Source: Streptomyces tsukubensis (GTDB lineage: Bacteria > Actinomycetota > Actinomycetes > Streptomycetales > Streptomycetaceae). Taken from it: a DNA stretch of 64,000 nt. Below the pieces are notes generated by a model. The model was not told where the DNA came from, did not search any database, and saw only the letters and a list, made by a program, of their open reading frames with translations. Of the stretch, positions 10,301-17,200 are shown in pieces; within the stretch, counting starts at the first letter, position 1; each line of letters opens with the position of its first letter. Location: positions 7,812,001 to 7,876,000 of the forward strand of contig NZ_CP045178.1 in the NCBI RefSeq assembly GCF_009296025.1, written 5' to 3'. The position numbers and the translations under genes are program-made.

Positions 10301-11247
10301 CCTCCGCTACGGCCACGACCGCCACGGATCAGGCCCGCGCGGCTCGGGACAGCAAAGCTCAGGCTCCGGCCCCCTACGGCGATGTCGTACTCCTCGACGG
10401 CGGCTCCGCGGGGCTCGCACGGCATCTGAGCGAGCAGGGAGCAGAGGTGATCCAGCACAAGCCGGGCAAGCTGCCGAAGACCCCGGTGACCTCGGTCGTC
10501 CACGCGGCCGGAGCAGCCGAGTCGGCCTGGGAGTTGCACCGGCTGACCCGTGACCTCCAGCTGGCCGCGTTCGTGGTCCTGGTCCCGCCGGGAGAGGCGG
10601 CGGGACCGTCGGAAGCCCTGGCCGAACTGCGCCGGGCGGAGGGACTGCCCGCACTGGCGTTCACCGCGGCGGAGCACCGGCAGACCGAACTGCTCGACGC
10701 GGCCCGCGCCACCGGGGAAGCCGTGGTCGTGGCGACCGCCCCACCCAGGCCCGGCGACGCGTCGCCGCTGTGGCGACCTATCCGGCGTCCCGGCCGCCGG
10801 CCCGCCTCGGACAGCGGCTCCCTGCTGGAACGCCTGCCGGAGCTGCCGCCCAAGGAGCAGCAGCAGATCCTGCTCGGCGTTGTCCGCGACGCCGCGGCCA
10901 CACTGCTCGGCCACACCGACGCACGGGCGGTCACGGCCACCACGGCGTTCAAGGATCTCGGAGTCGACTCGCTCACCGCGCTCGGCCTGCGCGACCGGCT
11001 CTCCGAGGCCCTCGGTGTCCCCCTGCCCGCCACGCTCGTCTTCGACTATCCGGCGGCAGGAGCCCTCAGCAGGCACCTGCTGACACTCCTGACCCCGGAC
11101 GGCGGCGGGACCCCGAGTAGCGGTGAGCCCCCGGCGAGTGAACCCGCGAACGCTCCGGTGACCGAGCCCGACAACGCGCCGCCCGACGACGAATCGATCG
11201 ATGACATGGATGCCGAAGCGCTCATCGCGCACGTGCTGAAGGGATGA
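1..11247 (+). CDS. fkbB: FkbB, FK506 polyketide synthase (3' part: end of module 2, modules 3 and 4)
   Basis: The reading frame is open from base 1, so the gene starts left of the window; about 3748 residues are visible. Domains in order are KR-ACP (end of module 2), KS-AT-DH-KR-ACP (module 3), KS-AT-DH-KR-ACP (module 4) and a short acidic C-terminal docking tail. Both KS domains have the DTACSSS cysteine. AT3 has GHSIG and HAFH, the malonyl signature; AT4 has GHSQG and CPTH in place of YASH/HAFH. DH3 and DH4 have lost the second catalytic Asp and KR4 is degenerate. This pattern, followed directly by fkbC and fkbL, matches FkbB of FK506, where module 3 adds malonate and module 4 adds the allylmalonyl unit and leaves the C22 ketone. 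Its stop overlaps the fkbC start (ATGA). FK520 FkbB is the close alternative, but the allA-K-R-D genes nearby argue for FK506. Confidence 0.95.
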   Translation, partial: VRARELGRDLLATVRTSLAEPGLAACRIVVVTRTGDPAQEALGGLVRTAGTENPGRVGLIEADEITPATVAAGLATGDEPHVRVVEGTVRAARLRRVAAFKGTSPLSAGASTQSAGASPLSGGTVLVTGGTGGLGRLLVDHLLTAHEAAEIVVASRHGRPEGAQDDDRVRYVAADVTDTDQLATLVDGVADRLRAVVHMAGIVDDAVVATMRPQQWDAVLRVKADVAWQLHELTRGLELAAFVLYSSISATFGGAGQANYATGNAFLDALAHHRRDQGLPAVSLAWGLWDEADGMGGRLTATDLTRVARGGMIPMTAAQGLALFDAALHTDRAALVPIRLDLAAVAASGQVPAILRDLVPAVGRTPTPAATRDTLELVRVSAAAVLGHRDAHAVEPARAFKEVGFDSLTGVELRNRLAAATGLTLPATLVFDHPTAQALATHLDELTGARAATQRRTPTRARRHEEPLAIVGMGCRLPGGVASPGDLWRLLESGGDGITGFPGDRGWDVEALYDPDPEHPGTSTVRHGGFLSGAGDFDAGFFGISPREAVAMDPQQRVVLETSWEALEHAGIDPHTLRGSDTGVFMGGYFYGYGAGADRGGFGATSTQTSVLSGRLSYFYGLEGPAVTVDTACSSSLVALHQAGQSLRTGECSLALVGGVTVMASPSGFVDFSEQRGLAPDGRCKAFAEAADGTGFAEGSGVLVVERLSDAERRGHRVLAVVRGSAVNQDGASNGLSAPNGPSQERVIRQALAHAGLQPSDVDAVEAHGTGTRLGDPIEAAALLATYGQDRATPLLLGSLKSNIGHTQAAAGVAGVIKMVLAMRQGALPRTLHVDTPSSHVDWSAGTVELLTDTRPWPETDRPRRAGVSSFGVSGTNAHVILESHPHPAPTTVPTATRPTPHPTPLLLSARTPRALRAHTTRVRAFLDEGGADERTVASALLTRSSFTHRAALIGTELITGTAEQGRHLVWLFSGQGSQRPGMGDELASSYDVFARTRREVLDALHVPTGLDIHDTGYAQPAVFALQVALSAQLDAWGVRPDVLVGHSIGELAAAYVAGVWSLGDACELVSARARLMQALPRGGAMAAVIASERDALPLLREGVEIAAVNGPASIVLSGDEDAVLDVAAGLGRFTRLRTSHAFHSARMEPMLAEFREVAESLTYHEPKLPMAAGAQCATPEYWVRQVRDTVRFGEQVAAYDGAALLEIGPDRNLSRLVDGIPMLHGDDEPRSAMTALARLHTGGVPVDWPKVIGAAPTHLPHLPTYPFEHTRYWLGARPSGDAASAGQLPLEHPVLTAVVAVPGTGDLVLTGRLDAADPLAHSVHGIPVLPASVLLDLALTAGEEAGCGALETFTVGTPLTLPRSGGLALSVTVTAPGEDDRRTVTVHARQGTGEWTGHATGILARDSRVPAAATQPSSPWPPTTARPIDVGEQADRLARAGHTDGAASAAPRAVWADDATVYAEVALAEEQHAETERYGLHPALLGAALALTREGTDLPYAFDDVRVHTAGATAVRVAVTATGVHITDGSGTPVATVGAVRRRPLTVAGAVPGLLRPVRTELPEPPPNTATTGRLEDPAVPDVVILPAYGTGGAPLGETRALGATVLAALRRFLTDDRYADAVMAVHTGPGLAAAAVAGLVRTAQAEHPGRIVLVDAEPDTTAPLLAGAAGLGEPQVVLRDGRAYAPRLTSTVPTGDAPALDPDGTVLITGGSGTLAGLVARHLADHYGVRRLLMLSRRGTASDVPGAEVTAVACDLANRDELASALAGIDPAHPLTAVVHCAAVIDDGVLTGLTPERLDTVLRPKADGAWHLHELTKDRDLAAFVLYSSAAGVLGSPGQGNYAAANAFLDALAEQRRAAGLPALSVAWGLWEQESGLTAGAGEHVRGEGGTALTTERGLTLFDAALRSPDAALVAAEPAGLGGSALFRAPHRGPRRRTAGVTALADRIAGLSAADAEKAALAVVRECTAAVLGHDGGTRIEAKATFKELGVDSLTAVRLRNAFTEATGVRLPATTVFDFPTPQAVAAKLTATLSGRTAAATARAETSPGGHDEPLAIVGMACRFPGGVASPGDLWRLLESGGDGITGFPGDRGWDVEALYDPDPEHPGTSTVRHGGFLSGAGDFDAGFFGISPREAVAMDPQQRVVLETSWEALEQAGILPGTLRGSDTGVFMGAFSDGYGLGTDLGGFGATGTQTSVLSGRLSYFYGLEGPAVTVDTACSSSLVALHQAGQSLRTGECSLALVGGVTVMASPGGFVEFSQQRGLAPDARCKAFAEAADGTAFAEGSGVLVVERLSDAERRGHRVLAVVRGSAVNQDGASNGLSAPNGPSQERVIRQALAHAGLQPSDVDAVEAHGTGTRLGDPIEATALLAAYGQQRTTPLFLGSLKSNIGHTQAAAGVAGVIKMILAMHHGTLPPTLHVDTPSSHVDWTAGAVELLTDARPWPETDRPRRAGVSSFGVSGTNAHVLLEAPAAVEPRAVEPPASDTQVADAPALDTSASDTPASDAPVTEPGEPLGAEPGEPLFATTLTPLPVSARTPEAVDGQVQRLREHLAAHPGDDPRAVAALLLATRTEFPHRAVLLGDDIVTGTAPTAPRTVFVFPGQGSQWLGMGRELMGESPVFAARMRQCADALAAHTGRDLTDMLEDPAVKSRVDVVHPVCWAVMVSLAAVWEAAGVRPDAVIGHSQGEIAAACVAGAISLEDGARLVALRSALLVRELAGCGAMGSIAFPAAEVEAAAAQIDGVWVAGRNGTATTIVSGRPDAVETLIAGYEARGVWVTRLVVDCPTHTPFVDPLYEELQRIVADTTSRAPEIPWFSTADERWIDAPLDDEYWFRNMRNPVGFASAVAAVREPGDTVFIEVSAHPVLLPAINGTTVGTLRRGGGANRMLNSLAQAHTKGVAIDWSTVIAGASTARGTVAAHGIVAGTALDAVPGTAHDLPTYAFHHERYWIEPSSATDASGLGLDAVDHPLLAACVALPDSDTVLLTGRISLTTHPWLAGHTVDGEVLLPGPVFVELAGRGADEAGCDLLDELVIETPLALPSTGAVQVRVTVAETDDAGRRAMRIHARTDSAGTWTRHASGYAGIATTEPATAEGPWPPTHAEQIDIAEFHRRLDDGGYEFGPEFRGLSAAWSHGDTVFAEAALDSTLAKDAARYTLHPALLVTALQAGSVSADSENAGVRLPFAFTGVRVHSSGATKVRVTFTASDGGARVHLADELGQPVAEIASLVTRPLVAADPGGDVRLYRRTWTGVRAQAAPGTTAVRYADLGDGTTPGGAASTFGGSASASDGSASASDGSASASDGTASPSTSPDVILMRASDPAEVRGALDDPRTAAATLVVSAESGSVSGAVATLLDAVEPGRLVLVETADTVTPRRAAALARLDEPHLRLTGGRLEAPRLVPASATASVTTPVAAIPVAATPVAAIPVASATATTATDQARAARDSKAQAPAPYGDVVLLDGGSAGLARHLSEQGAEVIQHKPGKLPKTPVTSVVHAAGAAESAWELHRLTRDLQLAAFVVLVPPGEAAGPSEALAELRRAEGLPALAFTAAEHRQTELLDAARATGEAVVVATAPPRPGDASPLWRPIRRPGRRPASDSGSLLERLPELPPKEQQQILLGVVRDAAATLLGHTDARAVTATTAFKDLGVDSLTALGLRDRLSEALGVPLPATLVFDYPAAGALSRHLLTLLTPDGGGTPSSGEPPASEPANAPVTEPDNAPPDDESIDDMDAEALIAHVLKG
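1390..6110 (+). other. FkbB module 3: KS-AT(malonyl)-DH(dead)-KR-ACP
   Basis: KS spans about 1390-2650 with its Cys codon at 1897-1899. AT spans about 2890-3830 with Ser at 3142-3144 and HAFH at 3421-3432, indicating malonyl-CoA. DH spans about 3870-4640: HxxxGxxxxP is intact at 3964-3993, but the second motif reads HPALLG, with Gly at 4459-4461 replacing the catalytic Asp, so dehydration is not expected. KR spans about 5100-5770 with SAAG and GNYAAAN. The ACP serine is at 5983-5985. Net output is a beta-hydroxyl, as required for C24 of FK506. Confidence 0.88.
9859..9921 (+). repeat. Three tandem 21-bp repeats in the fkbB module 4 DH-KR linker
   Basis: Three in-frame copies at 9859-9879, 9880-9900 and 9901-9921 encode SASASDG-type repeats. 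They lie in an interdomain linker and probably arose by slippage. Confidence 0.9.
10246..10305 (+). repeat. Four tandem 15-bp repeats in the module 4 linker before the degenerate KR
   Basis: Four in-frame 15-bp units (10246-10260, 10261-10275, 10276-10290, 10291-10305) encode alternating TPVAA and IPVAA. They lengthen the flexible segment before the dead KR. Confidence 0.9.
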
Positions 11248-14200
11248 GGGCCATGGCCGAAAACGACCTGATCGACGCGTTACGGGCATCGGTCAAGGAC
11301 AACGCGAAACTGCGCAGGGAGAACACCGCGCTGCGCGCCGCCACCAACGAGCCGCTCGCCGTCGTCGGCATGGCGTGCCGCCTGCCCGGCGGCATCACGT
11401 CGCCTGAGGAGCTGTGGGAACTCGTCGCGGACGGCGGTGACGCGATCGGCGACTTCCCCACCGACCGCGGCTGGGACGTGGCCGCACTGCACGCCGCCGC
11501 CGAGTCTGCGACATCACGGGCCGGCGCGCTCATGGGCGCGGCCGACTTCGACGCCGCGTTCTTCGGCATCAGCCCGCGCGAGGCCACCGCGCTCGACCCG
11601 CAACAGCGGATACTTCTCGAAATCGCCTGGGAGGCGATCGAACGCGCCGGTATCAAGGCGGACATGCTGCGCGGCACAGACACGGGAGTGTTCGTCGGCG
11701 GCTTCTACTACGGCTACGGCGCCGGCGCCGACCTGGGCGGATTCGGCGCCTACAGCACCCAGCCCGCGGTACTCGCCGGACGCCTCTCGTACTTCTTCGG
11801 ACTCGAAGGCCCGGCCGTCACGGTCGACACGGCGTGTTCGTCGTCGCTGGTCGCGCTGCACCAGGCAGGACAAGCGCTGCGCTCGGGGGAGTGCTCGCTC
11901 GCACTGGTCGGCGGGGTCACGGTGATGGCGTCACCACAGAGTTTCGTTGAGTTCTCCCGGCAGGGCGGCGTGGCCCCGGACGGACGGTGCAAGGCGTTCG
12001 CCGACTCGGCGGACGGCATCGGGCTCGCCGAGGGCGCCGGTGTCCTGGTGGTCGAGCGGCTCTCCGACGCGGAGCGTAAGGGGCACAGGGTTCTCGCGGT
12101 GGTGCGTGGTTCGGCGGTGAATCAGGATGGTGCGTCGAATGGTCTGTCGGCGCCGAATGGTCCGGCGCAGCAGCGGGTGATTCGGCAGGCGTTGGCGAAC
12201 GCGGGGCTCGGTGTGGCGGATGTGGATGTGGTGGAGGCGCATGGGACGGGGACGGTCCTGGGTGATCCGATTGAGGCGCAGGCGGTTTTGGCGACGTACG
12301 GGCAGGATCGTGAAGTCCCGTTGTTGTTGGGTTCGTTGAAGTCGAATATTGGTCATGCGCAGGCTGCGGCGGGTGTGGCTGGTGTGATCAAGATGGTGAT
12401 GGCGATGCGGTACGGGGTGGTGCCGCGGACGTTGCATGTGGATGAGCCGTCGTCGCATGTGGACTGGTCGGCGGGGGCGGTTGAGCTGTTGACGGAGGCG
12501 AGGCCGTGGCCGGGGTCGGGGCGTTCGCGCCGGGCGGGGGTGTCGTCGTTCGGGGTGAGCGGCACCAATGCGCATGTGATTTTGGAGGGGGTGCCTGAGC
12601 TGCCTCCGGGTGGGCGGACCTCGCCGGATGAAGGTGCGGTGTCGGGGTTGGTGCCGTTGCCGGTGTCTGCTCGTACGGAATCGAGTCTGGCGTCGCTGGT
12701 GGAGCGGCTGGATGTGTATGTGCGGGGCGGGTCGTCCGTGGGTGGGGGCCTCGGTGGGGTGGCGGATGGTCTGGTGCGGGGGCGTGCGGTGTTCGGTCAT
12801 CGTGCGGTACTGCTCGGGGAGAGCCGTGTCACCGGGGTGGCGGTGGACGGGTTGCGGACGGTGTTCGTGTTTCCGGGGCAGGGTTCGCAGTGGGTGGGTA
12901 TGGGTGTGGCGTTGATGGCCGCCTCGGAGGTGTTCGCGGCCCGGATGGCCGAGTGTGCGGCGGCTTTGGAGCCGTTCACGGGCTGGGATGTGCGGGAGAT
13001 GCTGGCGGACTCGGCCGTGTTGGAGCGGGTGGAGGTGTTGCAGCCGGCGTCGTGGGCGGTGGCGGTGAGTCTGGCCGCGCTGTGGCGGGCGCACGGGGTG
13101 GTGCCGGATGCGGTGGTGGGGCATTCGCAGGGGGAGATCGCCGCCGCGTGCGTGGCGGGGGCCCTCACCCTGGAGGACGGGGCACGGATCGTGGCCCGCC
13201 GCAGCCGGAGCATCGCCGCCCGTCTCGCCGGTCACGGCGCGATGGCGTCCATCGCCGTGCCCGCCGCCGAGGTGGAGACGGTGGAGGGGGTGTGGATCGC
13301 GGCCCGTAACGGGCCCGCCTCCACCGTGATCGCGGGGGATCCGGAGGCGGTGGAGCAGGTTCTGGCCCGGTACGAGCATGACGGGGTGCGGGTGCGGCGG
13401 ATCGCGGTGGACTATGCCTCGCACACTCCGCACGTGGAGGCGATCGAGGACGAACTCGCCGAGGCCCTGGAGGGGGTGAGCGCCCAGGCCCCGACGATCC
13501 CGTGGTGGTCGACCCTCGACAGCGGCTGGATCAGTGAACCCGTCGAGGACGGTTACTGGTATCGCAATCTGCGTCGGCCGGTGGCGATGGACACCGCCGT
13601 CAGGGAACTGGACGGTTCCCTGTTTCTCGAATGCAGTGCCCACCCGGTCCTGCTGCCCGCCCTCGACCAGCCGCACACCGTCGCGTCCCTGCGTACCGGG
13701 GACGGCGGCCATCCCCGCTTCGTCACCGCCCTGGCCGAGGCCTGGACCCAGGGCGCACCCGTCGACTGGACCACCCTCATCGCCCCCGTCACCCCCACGG
13801 CCCGGCTGCTGGACCTGCCCACCTACCCCTTCGACCACAAGCGTTACTGGATCGAGGCCACCACCACCCCCGGCCTCACCGACACCGCCCACCCCATGCT
13901 GGCCGCCACCACCGCACTGCCCACCACCGACGGCACCGTCCTCACCGGCCGCATCTCCCTACGCACCCACCCCTGGCTCGCCGACCACACCATCCAGGAC
14001 ACCGTCCTGCTCCCCGGCACCGCCTTCCTCGAACTCGCCGTACGCGCCGGAGACGAAACCGGCTGCGACACCATCGACGAACTCGTCATCGAAACCCCCC
14101 TCACCCTCCCCGCCACCACCGCCGTCGACCTCACCCTCACCATCGACCCACCCGACACCACAGGACACCACCCCCTCACCATCCACGCACGCCCCGAAGG

Positions 14201-17200
14201 AACCCACACCTGGACCCGCCACGCCACCGGCACCCTCAGCCGTGCCGGAAACGGAGACGGAGACATCGCAGCGGGCTACCCGTCCGCGTGGCCGCCGCCG
14301 GAGGCGCAACCTGTCGATGTCACCGGGTTCTACGAGCGGCTCGCCGAGATCGGCTACATCTACGGCCCGGCATTCCGCGGCCTGCGCGCCGCTTGGCGCA
14401 GCGGCGAAACCCTGTACGCCGAGGTGGAGATCACCGGGGAAGAGGCGGAACAGACGGAACAGGCGGGCGACGCGTCCAGCTACGGCGTACACCCGGCCCT
14501 GCTCGATGCGGCGCTGCACGTCACCTGCCTGCCGCTGCTCACCGGGCGGGGATCGGAGCAGGAGCCGGAGTCCAGGTCGGAGTCGGAACCGGAGTCTGCC
14601 TCCGAGCCGGAGGTGAAGCTGCCGTTCTCGTGGAGCGGTGTCCGGTTCCACACGACCGGCGCCACCACGTTGCGTGTGGCGATCACCCAGGGCCCGAATG
14701 GCGTGGCCGTGCACGCGGCGGACCCGGCAGGCCACCCTGTGGTGACGGTCTCCGAGTTGGCCGCGCGACCGGTGAACGTCCGCACCGACGCCTACACCGA
14801 CGCCACCGTCCGCGACTCCCTGTACCACCTCTCCTGGACCGAGCTGCCCACTCCGGCAGCCGCCACAGTCGGTCCTGGCCCCACAGCCGACCCAGCCCCC
14901 ACAGTCGACCCAGCCCCCTCAGCGGGTCCTGGCTCCACAGCCGGTCCCGGCCACGCGGATGAGGTCCAAGTCGTCTCAGCGATCCCGGAGCCGGACGCGG
15001 ACGTGCTCGACGAGACGTACCGGCTCACCGCGCTCGTACTCGGTGAGCTGCACCGGGTGGTCGCCGACGACAGCCTCGCGGCGACCACTCTCGTCGTCCG
15101 TATCGACGCGGGGCCGACCGGGGGAGCGGTCGCCGGCCTTGTCAGGTCCGCGCAGGCCGAACACCCCGGCCGGTTCGTCCTCGTGGAGACCGGCGGCGAC
15201 ACCCCCTTCGAGACACTGGCCGCGGCCACGACACTGGCGGAACCGTACGTTCGCGTCACCGACGGCCGGTACGAGGCCCCCCGGCTCCGCCGGACGGCCG
15301 CCACACGGACGCACGAGCCGTTGCTCGACCCGGAAGGCACGGTGGTCATCACTGGAGGCTCGGGTGTGCTGGCCGGTCTCCTCGCTCGGCGCCTGGTCGC
15401 CGAGCACGGCGCCCGCCACCTGTTGCTGCTTTCGCGCAGCGAACCGCCGGTGGACACGCCCGGTGTCCACATCCGCTGCGACGTCTCCGACAAGGACCAA
15501 CTCGCCGCCGCGCTCGCCGCAGCGGACCGGCCCCTCACGGCGGTCTTCCACACGGCAGCGGTGCTCGACGACGGCGTGATCGCGGCACTCACGCCGGAGC
15601 GGCTCGCCACCACGCTGCGGCCCAAGGCAGACGGAGCCTGGCATCTGCACGAACTGACCCGAGGCGCGGACCTGCGCGCGTTCGTCCTCTACTCGTCGGT
15701 CGCGGGCATCCTGGGCGGTCGCGGCCAGGCCAACTACTCGGCGGCGAACGGGTTCCTCGACGGTCTCGCCGCGTCGCGCCGCGCCGAGGGGCTGCCCGCA
15801 CTGTCACTGGCCTGGGGTCTGTGGGCCGACGACAGCGGACTCACCGGCACTATGAGCGGCACGAACAGGACCCGCGTACGGCGCGGCGGTTTCCGCCCCA
15901 TGCGAGCAGGACTGGCCCTCCGCCTGTTGGAAACCGCCGCAGGTACCGGCGCCGCGTTCGCCGTGGCGGCCACGATGGATCCGAACGCGCAGGCGTCCCC
16001 TCTCTTCATGGGGCTGCGCCGTTCCGTGCCGCGAAGGGCGGCCGCCACGACTGTTCCGCTCGCCGAGCGGCTCGGCGCCATGACCGGTGCCGACCGGGAT
16101 GCCGCGCTGCTCGCGCTCGTCCGCGACTGCGCGGCGGCGGTACTCGGCCACGTGGACGCGACGGCCGTGCCGGCGGACGCGGCGTTCAAGGACCTCGGTG
16201 TCGACTCGCTGACCGCTGTCGAACTGCGGAACCGGCTCGCCACGGCCACCGGTGTCCGGCTGCCCGCCACGCTGGCCTTCGACCATCCAACACCACGGGC
16301 CATCGCGTCGCGGCTGGACGAGACGATGGCGGGGAGCACCGTTCCGGCAGCCGTCCCGGCAGCGGCCTCGGTAACCGCCGCGACCCGCGACGATCCGCTC
16401 GCGATCGTCGGCATGGCGTGCCGCCTGCCAGGCGGAGTCGCCTCGCCGGACGACCTGTGGCGGATGCTGGACAACGGTGGCGACGCGGTCACCGGCTTCC
16501 CGGCCGACCGTGGCTGGGACCCGTCAGGCCTCACCGGCGGACCGGACGCGGACCGTGGCGGCTTCCTCTCCGACGCCGCCGACTTCGACGCCGCCTTCTT
16601 CGGGATCAGCCCCCGCGAGGCGCTGGCGATGGACCCGCAACAGCGGATCATGCTGGAGACGACCTGGGAGGCGTTCGAGAGCGCGGGCATCGTGCCGGCC
16701 ACGCTCCGCGGGAGCGACACCGGCGTGTTCATTGGGGCTTTCTCGTACGGGTACGGCGTCGGCGCCGACATGGGCGGGTTCGGCTCGATCGGCGTGCAGC
16801 CCAGCGTCCTCACCGGCCGGATCTCGTACTTCTACGGTCTGCAAGGACCGGCCTTCACCGTCGACACGGCGTGCTCGTCGTCGCTGGTCGCACTGCACCA
16901 GGCGGGGTACGCCCTGCGCCACGGCGAGTGCTCACTCGCCCTGGTCGGCGGCGTCACGGTGATGGCGACCCCAACCGGATTCGTCGAATTCCAGCAGCAG
17001 GGCGGGCTCTCTCCGGACGGCCGCTGCCGCGCGTTCGCCGACACAGCGAACGGCACGGGTTGGGCGGAGGGTGCGGGTGTTCTCGTCGTGGAACGGCTCT
17101 CCGACGCGGAGCGTAAGGGGCACAGGGTTCTCGCGGTGGTGCGTGGTTCGGCGGTGAATCAGGATGGTGCGTCGAATGGTCTGTCGGCGCCGAATGGTCC

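Larger units (their letters stand above)
6150..11090 (+). other. FkbB module 4: KS-AT(allylmalonyl-type)-DH(dead)-KR(dead)-ACP
   Basis: KS has its Cys at 6664-6666. AT (about 7790-8730) has Ser at 8062-8064 and CPTH at 8361-8372 where malonyl ATs have HAFH and methylmalonyl ATs YASH. DH keeps the first His (9010-9012) but has Val at 9499-9501 in place of the Asp of HPALLD. The KR region (about 10375-10790) is short, starts LLDGGSAGLA rather than a proper GxGxxG, and lacks the YSS serine and the tyrosine. The ACP serine is at 10969-10971. Output is an unreduced ketone with an unusual alpha branch, matching C22/C21 of FK506. Confidence 0.88.
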
